In this document: positions 8,872-19,049 of the stretch, in pieces
Layout: each line of letters opens with the position of its first letter
How positions within the stretch are numbered: position 1 is the stretch's first letter
Source: Gemmatimonadota bacterium
GTDB taxonomy: Bacteria > Gemmatimonadota > Gemmatimonadetes > Longimicrobiales > Gaopeijiaceae
Assembly: GCA_030827315.1 (NCBI GenBank)
Contig: JAURER010000021.1
Coordinates: 1 to 49,393, forward strand
Length of the DNA stretch: 49,393 nucleotides
Direction of reading: 5' to 3'
Position numbers and translations under genes: made by a program
The notes under the pieces: model-generated
The model's database searches: none
The model's input: only the letters and a program-made list of their open reading frames with translations
Told to the model about the DNA's origin: nothing

Positions 8872-9885
8872 CTACTTTCCCCGCCCGCGGACGTCCTCTC
8901 GCCACTCCGCGAGCCATGCGTCCATCCCCTGGACTACGACGTCGAGCCCGAGCGGCCACCCGCGCCATCCGTCCGCCCCGATGAGCACCGAGCCGTCTTC
9001 GGAGACCCGGAGTTCGTCGGCGGCCTCCCACCCGGTCGTGATGGCGGCGACGGCCACCTCTTCGGGGGAAGAGACCCAGTCGAAGAAGAGCGCTGCCGCA
9101 TGGGCCTGCCGGGCACCCTCGACGACGCCGATTCCCCGGACCAGGAGGGGGGTCCCGCCCCGGGGCAGCCGGTAGCCGAGCCACTCCGCGCCCGCGGCGA
9201 TCTCCGCGTCGGCGGCCGCGCGGGAGACCACGGTCAGCTTGGCGTTGCCGACTCCCACCTCACGCAGGGCCGCGCGCTGATCGGGGACGTACCGGGCCAC
9301 CTGCTCGTCGAACCGGCGAAGCCAGTCCATTCCGACGGTCGCGTCTTCCTCGGCCCGAACCGCCCTGCCCACGATGGCGCCGACGAACCAGGCCCCGACG
9401 TCCATGCGGGCCGGATCGACCGCCACAAGCTCGCCTCGCCAGCGGAAGTGGAAGACGTCGATCCAGTCCTCCGGGGCGCTCGCTAGCGTCACCTCGGTCC
9501 GGTTGAACGCGATCACGAAGGGCGTGACCAGCAGGGGACGCCAGACCCTGGACGCCGCGGCGGAACGGAGCAGACCCTGGCCGGCGGCTCGCTCCAGCAG
9601 AACCCCGGAGGCACCCCACCACACGTCGAACGGGACGTCCTCGCTCCGCGCCTCCAGCTCGGCGGCCGCTTCCGAGTCATCACCCCTTAGAAAGCGGACG
9701 TCGACGTGCGGGTGCTCTGCCTCGAACGAGCTTTCCACCTGCTCGAGCAGGGCGTCCGGCAGGGATGTCCGCACGAGGAGCGGGGTCCGGCCGTCGCTCG
9801 TGCACCCGCCGAGCAGAAGGACGCCGAGGGCGGAGAGCGCGCGGACGCCGGCGTCACGAAGGCGTCGGCGTCGCCGGATGCACAC
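8872..9885 (-). CDS. Orphan extracellular solute-binding lipoprotein
   Basis: A 337-residue binding protein of the iron/spermidine-type class II fold. An arginine-rich N terminus (VCIRRRRRLR) leads to a hydrophobic core and the lipobox LLGGC, so Cys28 is the likely anchor. The mature part opens with LLVRTSLPDALLEQVESSFEAEHP, followed by DVWWGASG and a domain-crossing segment, VVSRAAADAEIAAG. The GTG at 9885 is chosen because GAGGGGAGG stands five bases upstream; an ATG at 9945 would overlap the preceding gene and has no such site. The family delivers ligands to ABC permeases, yet no permease or ATPase of that type lies beside it. The neighbouring importer is of the unrelated BMP type and has its own binding protein. 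Ligand unknown. Confidence 0.75.
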   Translation of the reverse strand: MCIRRRRRLRDAGVRALSALGVLLLGGCTSDGRTPLLVRTSLPDALLEQVESSFEAEHPHVDVRFLRGDDSEAAAELEARSEDVPFDVWWGASGVLLERAAGQGLLRSAAASRVWRPLLVTPFVIAFNRTEVTLASAPEDWIDVFHFRWRGELVAVDPARMDVGAWFVGAIVGRAVRAEEDATVGMDWLRRFDEQVARYVPDQRAALREVGVGNAKLTVVSRAAADAEIAAGAEWLGYRLPRGGTPLLVRGIGVVEGARQAHAAALFFDWVSSPEEVAVAAITTGWEAADELRVSEDGSVLIGADGWRGWPLGLDVVVQGMDAWLAEWREDVRGRGK

Positions 9886-9917
9886 GGACGCCTCCCCTCG
9901 ACGCGCGCCGTGCCTGC

Positions 9918-12629
9918 TCACCGGGATTCCGTGAACGTGCTCCATGCCGCAGCATCGAGCGAAATGAGGTTCGCGAAGAGCCGGTAGGCGCCCGGCACCT
10001 GACCGTCCCACTGACGGAAAAACGAGAGAGCGGTGTACACGAAGAGTCCGTCGCCGACGGAGGCGACGAGTACCGAGCCGCGCCTCGGGGGCTCGCCCGG
10101 ATCGTTGAGCTCGAGCAATGGCACGTATCGGTCGTCCCACTCGGAGGCGAAGTAGAGGCCGCGCTCCTGCACCCAGCCGTCGAAGTCCGCTTCGTCGATG
10201 CGGTTCGGCGTCGTGAAGAGCGGGGACTCCGGTTCCAGGATCCGCACGGGCGCGGTCTCGTCGGCCACGCGGGGAGACGTGCGGCCGATGTCCAGGGGAT
10301 AAGGCGGGAGGCTCCCGAGCCCGCCACGGTTGTACTGCAGGACCACCGTGCCTCCCCGTCGCGCGAAGTCGAGCAGCTGCGCAGACGCCGCCTGCAGGTC
10401 GGGCCGGGTTTCGTAGGCCCGCACACCGAGAACGATCGTCGAGAACGCGTCGAAATTCCCGTCGCGCACGCGCGCCTCGTCGAGAAGCTCCACCTCGGCG
10501 CCCATCTGCCGGATCGCCTCCGGGCCGTCGTCGCCCGAGCCCATGACGTACCCGACGCGAAGTCCGTCGGTCACCGCCACCGGAACGACGGACACCGTCA
10601 CGTCGGCACGCGCGTAGAGCGGCGCGCGCTCGATGTGTTCGTAGTCGATGAGACGGTATCCCTCACGGAAGGTGCGTCCGGAGGTGGTCGTCGCGGACAC
10701 CTCGAAGGTGTGCCGGCCGGCGGCCATCGCACCCTCGGCCCGCACCTCGAATGTCATGGATCGCTCCGCTCCCGCCTCGGCCAGGTCGAACTCCGTGGCG
10801 GCCGGAGCCACCGTCCACCCCTGCGGGGCGGAAACCGAAACCCGGCCCCGGCTGCCGCCGTCCGCCTCGGTCCGTACGACGACCGAAACCGACCGGCTGC
10901 CGGGCCGGCTTTGCGGCCAGGTGACGCCGGACGGCGTGACCTGGACCGACACCTCGGGAACGACGAGTACGGGCTTCTCGAACTCGCCGAAGGCGGGATC
11001 GACGCCCACGTACCGCCACGCCATGGACGAGCCGAGACGCGTCGCCGTCGAGCCAGCCATGGGCGCGCCGGCTCCCGTGTCGGGGGCCATGCCGAAGTCG
11101 ACTGCTCCGACCACCGGCGAGGGGTCTCGGGGCAGCCCCCAAAGGGCAGGTTCGTCGGGCCAGCGGTATCGGGCTCCGTCCCGCTCGGCCCGGAGGTAAT
11201 ACAGCCGCGAGGGCTCCGCGTCCGCGGGAAGCGATACGGCGAAGGTCCAGGTCGCGAGCGCGCCGGGCTCGAGCTCGGCAGCCGCAGACAGCCCCTCGCG
11301 CCCCGTCTGCCGCACGACCCACCCCTCCGGCGTGGCCAGATGCGGCTCGGGCGCGGTGAGCACGTGACGCCCCCCGTTCCAAAGCTGCGCCTGCACCTCG
11401 ACGGTCTGGCCGGGCACCAGGAGCTCGTCCTCGGCACGTACGTCGAACTTCACCCCCGTCGCGGCGAGGACCGCGCGCGTCGCGATTTCTTCCTTCTGCC
11501 CGAGCGCCTGGTCGAATTCACGGTCCGCCGCCGCACCGGCCGCGTCGCGCGCCGCGCGCAGGTGGCGCAGCGCCTCGAGCAGGTGGGGCGCGATCACCTC
11601 GGGGTCGAGGCCGAAGCCGGCGGTCGCCCGGGCGACGGAGGCACGGTACGCCTCGAGGTGCGCGCGGGCCTCGCGGGCCTCGCGGGCCGGAAGCGCCGCG
11701 GTGATGCCGACGAGCGTCGTGTCGATTCCGGAGAAGATCTCCTGACCCCGATCCTCGACCCGGGACTCCACGAGCACGACCCCGGTCAGCTGGGGCCCCA
11801 TGGGCTGAGAAGCCCCCATGTCCTGCGAGCGATGCTGGCTCCGGCTCTCGCGAGACAGCTGGAGGAGCGACCGGCCGAGGAGCGGGTCGTGCGCGCCGGT
11901 CGGTACGTCCAGCGAGCCGTCGTCCTCGTCCGGCGCGTTGGAGAAGAAGCGCCGGCGCGACGTCTGATACAGCTTGAGCGGCTGCCAGGCCTCCACGCCG
12001 AGCGCGAGCTGGTCGGGAAAACGCGCCGGGTCACCCGCGGCCTCGAACGCCTCGCGCGCCATGATCCCGGCCGCCTGGTGCTGGCCGTGCCCGTCGAGCG
12101 GCGTGCCGCTGAAGACGGAAACGATGACCTGCGGCCGGTATGTCCGGATGACCCACACGACGTCGCGGAGGAGCGCCTCCCTGGGCCACAGGGAGAGAGC
12201 CTCGTCGGCACTCTTGGAAAAGCCGTAGTCAAAGGCGCGGGTGAAGAACTGATGGCCGCCGTCGAGTCGTCGGGCCGCGAGCAGCTCCCCGGTGCGCACG
12301 ATCCCGAGCCCCTCCCAGAGCTCCGGCCCGATCAGGTTCTGGCCGCCGTCTCCCCGGGTGAGCGCCAGATAGGCCGTCTCGGCGCCCGCACCCCTGGCCA
12401 GGGCGGTCAGCAGCGCGGTGTCCTCGTCGTCCGGGTGGGCAGCGATCATGAGAACGCGCTTCACGCCGTCCATCTGGCGGAGCAGCAGGCCGGTGGCGAC
12501 CACGCCCGTCCCCTCCATCGACTGGGCCGCCGCGGGGGCGGGAGCCGAGGGGCCACCGCAGAGCATGAGGGACGCGGTGAGGATGAGCCTGGCGGTTCCT
12601 CGGCTGAACGGGGTGTCGATCGGACGCAT
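9918..12629 (-). CDS. Secreted PIG-L family deacetylase with NEW3-like and ThuA-like regions
   Basis: A protein of 903 residues, far longer than a single PIG-L domain. A signal peptide (residues 1-37, cleaved near APAAAQS) precedes a LmbE/PIG-L zinc hydrolase domain with AHPDDE at 64-69 and HGQHQAAG, whose His181 and His184 complete the metal site. Such enzymes remove N-acetyl groups from sugars. The middle part, with TPEGWVV and LEPGALATWTF, resembles the NEW3 immunoglobulin-like domain. The last third (GLRVGYVMGSGDDGPEAIRQ, FARRGGTVVLQYNRGG, GLFVYTALSFFRQW) looks like a glutamine-amidotransferase-like or ThuA-like fold without a clear catalytic triad. GGAG before the ATG at 12629 supports the start. 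It lies 131 bases after the importer genes, so cotranscription is possible. The substrate is probably an extracellular acetylated glycan or glycoside. Confidence 0.85.
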   Translation of the reverse strand: MRPIDTPFSRGTARLILTASLMLCGGPSAPAPAAAQSMEGTGVVATGLLLRQMDGVKRVLMIAAHPDDEDTALLTALARGAGAETAYLALTRGDGGQNLIGPELWEGLGIVRTGELLAARRLDGGHQFFTRAFDYGFSKSADEALSLWPREALLRDVVWVIRTYRPQVIVSVFSGTPLDGHGQHQAAGIMAREAFEAAGDPARFPDQLALGVEAWQPLKLYQTSRRRFFSNAPDEDDGSLDVPTGAHDPLLGRSLLQLSRESRSQHRSQDMGASQPMGPQLTGVVLVESRVEDRGQEIFSGIDTTLVGITAALPAREAREARAHLEAYRASVARATAGFGLDPEVIAPHLLEALRHLRAARDAAGAAADREFDQALGQKEEIATRAVLAATGVKFDVRAEDELLVPGQTVEVQAQLWNGGRHVLTAPEPHLATPEGWVVRQTGREGLSAAAELEPGALATWTFAVSLPADAEPSRLYYLRAERDGARYRWPDEPALWGLPRDPSPVVGAVDFGMAPDTGAGAPMAGSTATRLGSSMAWRYVGVDPAFGEFEKPVLVVPEVSVQVTPSGVTWPQSRPGSRSVSVVVRTEADGGSRGRVSVSAPQGWTVAPAATEFDLAEAGAERSMTFEVRAEGAMAAGRHTFEVSATTTSGRTFREGYRLIDYEHIERAPLYARADVTVSVVPVAVTDGLRVGYVMGSGDDGPEAIRQMGAEVELLDEARVRDGNFDAFSTIVLGVRAYETRPDLQAASAQLLDFARRGGTVVLQYNRGGLGSLPPYPLDIGRTSPRVADETAPVRILEPESPLFTTPNRIDEADFDGWVQERGLYFASEWDDRYVPLLELNDPGEPPRRGSVLVASVGDGLFVYTALSFFRQWDGQVPGAYRLFANLISLDAAAWSTFTESR

Positions 12630-12760
12630 GATGCACTCCAACCACGAATCACGGGAATTCGTTCCGCCCCGAGGCCGGTCGGGCGACGAGGGGAACCGAG
12701 AGGGAAGATAGGCGAGTGCCGACGCCCGCGGAGGGCGCGACGGGCGGGGGCGGCCAGTCT

Positions 12761-13684
12761 TCACTCCGACTCCCAGGGGATCGCCAGCGCGGCCGGGGCG
12801 CGGGCGCGGCCCACCCAGCCACCGAGCGCCGCCAGCGTGAGCAGATACGGCAGGGCGAGAAACAGCTGATAGGGCAGATCGAAGCCCAGCGCCTGCAGAA
12901 AGAACTGGAGCGCCGAGGCGGCCCCGAAGAAGAGCGCCGCCCCGAGCACGAGGAGCGGGTTCCAGCGTCCGAGCACCACGACGGCGATCGCGATAAAGCC
13001 CTTTCCCGCACTCATGTTCTCGGCGAAGGTGCCTGCGTGAGCGAGTGCGAGATGGGCACCGGCGACCCCCGCGAGCACGCCGCCGACGAGCGTAGCGAGA
13101 AAGCGGACGCGGCGAACCCGCACGCCGGCGGCCTTGGCAGCGTCCGGGGCCTCCCCCACCGCTCGGAGTTCGAGCCCCGCCGGGGTTCGGAAGAGCCAGT
13201 ACCAGAGCATCGGTGCGAGGACGTACGCCACGTACGCCGTCGGCGCCTGCGCGAAGAGTGCCGAGCCGACGAGGGGAATCCGCTCCAGGAAGGGGAGGGG
13301 CAGGGCCTGGAGCGTCGGCAGCGAAAGCTCGGTTCCCGTCGCCCCGAAGCGGGCCTGATACACCGCGCCCGTCATCCCCAGTCCTCCCAGCGTCACCGCC
13401 GTGCCGGTGATGATCTGGTCCGCGCCGAGGCCGACGGCGAACGCAGCGAAGACCGCCGCCACGAGCATGCCGGCCGCAGCCCCGGTCAACACGCCCAGTC
13501 CGGCACTGCCGAAGGCGAGCGCCCCCAGTGCCCCCCCGAGCGCGCCCGCGATGATCGAACCCTCGAGGCCGATGTTGATGACTCCGCTGCGCTCGGAGAT
13601 CGTCTCACCCAGGGCCGCAAGCGCGAGCGGGATGCCCAGGCGGACGGACGCCTCGAGAAAGAGGGACAGCTCCGCCTCGGTCAT
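12761..13684 (-). CDS. ABC transporter permease, BMP/nucleoside type (second permease)
   Basis: A 307-residue integral membrane protein of the branched-chain/ribose permease superfamily. It contains GETISERSGVINIGLEGSI near the N terminus, the conserved motif of the smaller permease in BmpA-type nucleoside importers (NupQ/YufQ-like). GLELRAVGEAPDAAKAAGV is the cytoplasmic loop that docks on the ATPase, and FIAIAVVVLGRWNPL is the later conserved helix. The ATG at 13684 overlaps the upstream permease stop as ATGA, so translation is likely coupled. With the partner permease it should form the channel. The long frame open upstream of 13684 is only antisense and out-of-frame coding and is not part of the gene. 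Confidence 0.9.
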   Translation of the reverse strand: MTEAELSLFLEASVRLGIPLALAALGETISERSGVINIGLEGSIIAGALGGALGALAFGSAGLGVLTGAAAGMLVAAVFAAFAVGLGADQIITGTAVTLGGLGMTGAVYQARFGATGTELSLPTLQALPLPFLERIPLVGSALFAQAPTAYVAYVLAPMLWYWLFRTPAGLELRAVGEAPDAAKAAGVRVRRVRFLATLVGGVLAGVAGAHLALAHAGTFAENMSAGKGFIAIAVVVLGRWNPLLVLGAALFFGAASALQFFLQALGFDLPYQLFLALPYLLTLAALGGWVGRARAPAALAIPWESE

Positions 13685-14767
13685 GCCCCACCCCCGCCAC
13701 CGATCCGGATCCCCGGAAGTACCCGACCGCCCGTCCGGCGCAGCCGATCGAGCCCGAGCACGGCGAGAATCACGAGCGCCTCCACCACACCGACCCAGGC
13801 CGCGGGGATCCCGGCGTCTCGCTGCATCGCACCCGCACCCGCCTGGAGCGCACCGAAGAGCAGCCCGGTCACGAGGACGCCGAGCGGCTCGAGGCCAGCC
13901 AGGAGCGCCACCGCGATCGCGGTGTATCCCCACCCGGGCGACAGATCCTCGTAGAGTGCATGCGTCACCCCGGCGACCTCGACACCCCCCGCGAGGCCGG
14001 CGACGGCGCCCGAGACGAGGAAGCACCCGACGAGCACGCGCCTCGCGTCGATGCGGCCGGACACGTGCGCCGCTTCGGGCGAGGCACCCACGGCCCGAAT
14101 CCGGAATCCGGCCCGGGAACGGTGCAGGAAGACCGTCATGCCGAGCGCGAGCAGCGCCGCCACCGCGAAGCCGACGTGGAGCCGGGTGCCCGGCAGGAGC
14201 GGGGGCAGTCGCGCCGCCTCCGCGATCGCGTCCGTCTGCGGGAACACGCCGCGGGACTCCTGCAGCGGCCCGTGCACCATATACGCAGCCATGTGTATGC
14301 CCACGAAGTTCATCAAGATGGTCGTAATCACCTCGCCGACGCCGAGTCGTACCCGCATGAGCATGGGCAGCACGGCCCACGCCGCACCCGCCGCCAGCGC
14401 TGCGCAGAGCACCGCGGGAACCAGGAGGACGGCCGGCAGTCCGCCCCCTGCGAGCCCGACCCCCGCCGCGGCCACGGCGCCCGCGTAGAGCTGTCCCTCG
14501 GCTCCGATGTTCCAGACGCCCGCGCGGAACGCCAGCGCGACTGCCAGGCCGGTGAGAATCAGCGGGACGGAACGCACCAGCGTGATCGACACGAAAACGT
14601 CCCAGCTGCCGACGGACCCTCGCACCATTGCGGCGGCCGCGGCGAGCGGATCGAACCCGCCCGCCAGGAGGAGCACCGCGCCGACGAGCCCCGTGAGCCC
14701 GATCGCCCCGAGCGAGATGGCCACCGGCTCCCACCGCGTCCGCGCGAAGCGTCCGCCCGCGCCCCCG

Positions 14768-14775
<8 letters not shown>
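13681..14775 (-). CDS. ABC transporter permease, BMP/nucleoside type (first permease)
   Basis: A 364-residue membrane protein, larger than its partner as usual for the YufP/NupP-like subunit. Visible marks are LALAFRAGVWNIGAEGQLYAG, the family motif at the second and third spans, VGEVITTILMNFVG, and the ATPase-docking loop GFRIRAVGASPEAAHVSG. WGYTAIAVALLAGLEPLG is the conserved late helix. The ATG at 14775 overlaps the end of the ATPase gene by eight bases. A more distal in-frame start at 14865 would lie deep inside the ATPase gene and is rejected. It pairs with the 12761-13684 product, the ATPase and the BMP lipoprotein to make a complete importer. Confidence 0.9.
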
Positions 14776-16293
<1,518 letters not shown>

Positions 16294-16297
<4 letters not shown>

Positions 16298-17337
16298 CGC
16301 ACGCCAGCCTCGCCTTCGACGAACTCGATGCGCGGCACGTCGAGCGTGCCCGCGCGAATCATGTCCCTGGCCTCCGAGACGCGCTGCACGATCTCGGGCG
16401 GAACGCGGTCGAGGAGTTCGGGATTGAACACGAAGTCGATGACGTCCTGGCGCGTGCTCGCGTAGATCGCGGCACCGCCGACCTCCCCCGCCTGCCACAT
16501 GCGGACCGTCTCGACGAACGCGTCGGCGATGCGGATCACCGCGCTGCCGATGATCACGTCGGGCGCGACGTCGTTCTGGTCGGAGTTCATGCCGACGGCC
16601 CACGTCGTGCGGCCGGCAGCCCTGGCCTCACGCACTGCCTGGAAGACGGCGAACGAAGCCGCATCGAGATTGTGGATCACGACGTCGGCGCCTCGGCTGA
16701 GCTGCGCGACGGTCGCCTCCTTCGCGGCCGCCACGTCGTTCCAGTCGCCCGTGAAGACCTCCAGGACCTCGATGTCGGGATCGACCGAACGGGCCCCGGC
16801 CTCGAAGGCGACGAACGTACCGCGCGCCGGCGGGATCTCGACTCCTCCCACCATGCCGACGATGCCGGACTCGGTCATCGCCGCGGCGGCCATGCCGGCC
16901 AGGTAGCTTCCCTCCTCGAGACGGAAGATCAGCGGCGCGACGTTGCCCGAGACGCGCCCCCCACCCGAGACGACGATCGTGAGCTCGGGGAACCGCTCGC
17001 CCGCACGTATGGCGGCGTCCTGGTACTCGTTGCCGTGTGCGAAGATCAGGTCGTAGCCCGATGTCGCATAGGCGATGAACGCCTCGTCGAACTCCGCCGG
17101 CGTTGCGGTCTGCTGGTGGCTGACCTGGGCACCGAACTGCTGCTCGATGCGCATCAGCCCCTCGTACGCCCCCGCGTACCAGCCCGCGTCGCTCACCGGA
17201 CCCGACGTGAGGAGCGCCACGCGGAGCGTCGGCTCGGCCTCGGGAGCATCGCCTCCGCCGCACGCGGTGGCGGCCGCGACGGTGAGCGCGACGAGGGCGG
17301 CCGTGCGGGCTCCTCGGGTCGGGAAGGGGTGGGCCAT
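16294..17337 (-). CDS. BMP family nucleoside-type substrate-binding lipoprotein
   Basis: A 347-residue lipoprotein with signal and lipobox ATAC (Cys26). The mature protein starts RVALLTSGPVSDAGWYAGAYEGL, the family opening in which the Asp and Trp contact the purine nucleoside. It continues with LIFAHGNEYQDAA, GGVEIPPARGTFVAFEAGA and TWAVGMNSDQND, all in the expected order for BmpA/PnrA/Med proteins. Together with the overlapping ATPase and permeases it forms a complete importer, most likely for purine nucleosides, though some relatives bind other ligands. The gene is first in its minus-strand unit; AGG lies six bases upstream of the ATG, and the 148-base gap to the divergent symporter must hold both promoters. 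Confidence 0.9.
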
Positions 17338-17485
17338 GAGGTACCTGGATGGGCAGTGACGTCGTGAGCGCCTGAATAACCCCGTGTCTGTCGGAGGTTC
17401 AGCAGGCTCCCTATGTTCGGGCCGAAATACCGTCCCGGCGAGTCCGCACCGTTTTGGACCCTCGCCGGATCACCCCGGAGACAGC

Positions 17486-18874
17486 ATGACAGAGCAGCGC
17501 GGCAACTGGACGTCGAACGCCGGCTTCATCCTCGCGGCCACCGGAAGCGCCATCGGCCTCGGCAACCTCTGGAAGTTCCCGTTCATCACGTGGGAAAACA
17601 ACGGAGGCGCGTTCGTCCTCGTGTACCTCGTGTGCATCGCGGCGGTCGGGCTCCCCATCATGATGGCCGAGCTTCTGATCGGCCGGAAGACGCAGAAGAG
17701 CGCTGTCGGTGCACTCCGAGAGGCCGTGGGCCCCGGATGGGGAATCGTCGGCGGGTGGGGCGTCCTGTGCGGCTTCATCCTGCTGAGCTACTACACGGTG
17801 ATCGCGGGCTGGTCGCTCTTCTATTTTTCCAAGACGATCGGGTGGACCGTGGGTGGGTTTCCGGCGGACATGCAGACCGGCGATCTCTTCGGGACGCAGG
17901 TCTCGAACGCCGGACTCCAGCTCACGCTCTCGCTGGGCTTCAGCATCGCGACCGTGGCCGTGGTCTACTTCGGCGTGCAGAAGGGCATCGAGCGCATCGC
18001 GAAGCTCTTTCTCCCGATCCTCTTCGCAATCCTGGTGCTCCTCCTGGTAAGCGCGCTCGGCATGAGCGGTTCCGGCGAGGCGCTGGGCTTCATCTTCCGA
18101 CCGTCCTTCTCGGAACTCGAGCCGGGCGGCGTGCTCGAGGCCCTCGGGCACTCGTTCTTCACGCTCTCGCTCGGCATGGGCGCGATGATCACGTACGGCT
18201 CGTACATCGACCGGTCTCAGTCGATCGTGAAGGCGTCCGCCGTGATCGTGGTGCTCGACACACTCATCGCACTGGTGGCGACGGTCATCATGTTCTCGGT
18301 CATCTTCTCGGTGCCGGGCATGGAAGAGCAGGTGGGCGGATCGACCGTGGGCATGCTCTTCATCTCCCTGCCGCAGCTCTTCTACACCGAGGTGCCGTTC
18401 GGGACGCTGCTCGGGCCGCTCTTCTACGTCCTGGTGGCCCTGGCCGCGCTGACCTCCACCATCTCGCTCCTCGAGGTGGTCGCGGCGTACGTCATCGACG
18501 AGCACGGCATCGAGCGGCACAAGGCGACCATTCTGTGCGGCTCCGCCATCTTCGTCTTCACCATCTTCGCCGCGCTCTCGTTCAGCGACGTGCCCCTGCT
18601 TGCTACGATGGAGCTCTTCGAGGGCAAAATCGGCTGGTTCTCCACCGCGGACCACTTCGTTTCGAACTGGATGCTTCCGACCGGGGGCCTCGCGATTACG
18701 ATCGCCGCAGGATGGTTCATGACGCGGGAGGCGACGGCGGCCGAGCTGGCGGACGAGACCGCACCGGGCTGGTTCAACTACGGCTTCTGGCGCTTCTTCA
18801 TCCGCTTCGTATCGCCGCTGGCGGTGGGCGCGATCATCATCGCGGTCCTGTTCTTCGGAGTGGACTTCAGCTGA
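17486..18874 (+). CDS. Sodium-dependent transporter, neurotransmitter:sodium symporter family (SNF)
   Basis: A 462-residue LeuT-fold transporter. It opens with NWTSNAGFILAATGSAIGLGNLWKFPFI, the diagnostic first helix with the unwound GSAIGLGN that binds sodium and substrate. It continues through GAFVLVYLVCIAAVGLPIMMAELLIGR, SLGMGAMITYGSYI (helix 6/7 region) and ALAALTSTISLLEVVAAYVID (helix 8, with the Thr-Ser pair near sodium site 2). Bacterial members mostly import amino acids such as Leu, Ala, Trp or Tyr. The ATG at 17486 is preceded by CGGAGACAG; a longer frame starting at 17384 has no matching signal. A strong terminator follows. Confidence 0.93.
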   Translation: MTEQRGNWTSNAGFILAATGSAIGLGNLWKFPFITWENNGGAFVLVYLVCIAAVGLPIMMAELLIGRKTQKSAVGALREAVGPGWGIVGGWGVLCGFILLSYYTVIAGWSLFYFSKTIGWTVGGFPADMQTGDLFGTQVSNAGLQLTLSLGFSIATVAVVYFGVQKGIERIAKLFLPILFAILVLLLVSALGMSGSGEALGFIFRPSFSELEPGGVLEALGHSFFTLSLGMGAMITYGSYIDRSQSIVKASAVIVVLDTLIALVATVIMFSVIFSVPGMEEQVGGSTVGMLFISLPQLFYTEVPFGTLLGPLFYVLVALAALTSTISLLEVVAAYVIDEHGIERHKATILCGSAIFVFTIFAALSFSDVPLLATMELFEGKIGWFSTADHFVSNWMLPTGGLAITIAAGWFMTREATAAELADETAPGWFNYGFWRFFIRFVSPLAVGAIIIAVLFFGVDFS

Positions 18875-18896
18875 GCCGGCTCTCACCCCCCTGAAA

Positions 18897-18945
18897 CCGA
18901 CGGCCCCGCCGGATCCCACAGATCCGACGGGGCCGTCGGGTCTTG
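18897..18945 (+). terminator. Strong hairpin terminator after SNF gene
   Basis: The arms 18897-18915 and 18921-18939 form a 19-base stem with a single mismatch and a five-base loop, followed by GTCTTG. It sits 23 bases after the symporter stop. Confidence 0.75.
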
Positions 18946-19049
18946 CATCACCCTTCCCGGGCGGCACCTTTCAGGTTCCTCCGACGTATCCGGAGCGACG
19001 AAGCTTCGACCGAGGACGCGCACGCCAGGGCTCTCCCGAAAGGACGCGC

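Noticed and set aside
9765-12869. A very long plus-strand open frame (over 1000 codons)
   Set aside because: It is antisense to the PIG-L gene and part of the binding-protein gene, has arginine/proline/glycine-rich composition typical of GC-rich shadow frames, and shows no domain.
13685-14734. Long upstream extension of the second permease frame
   Set aside because: It overlaps the first permease in another frame; the ATGA overlap at 13684 gives the right start and length.
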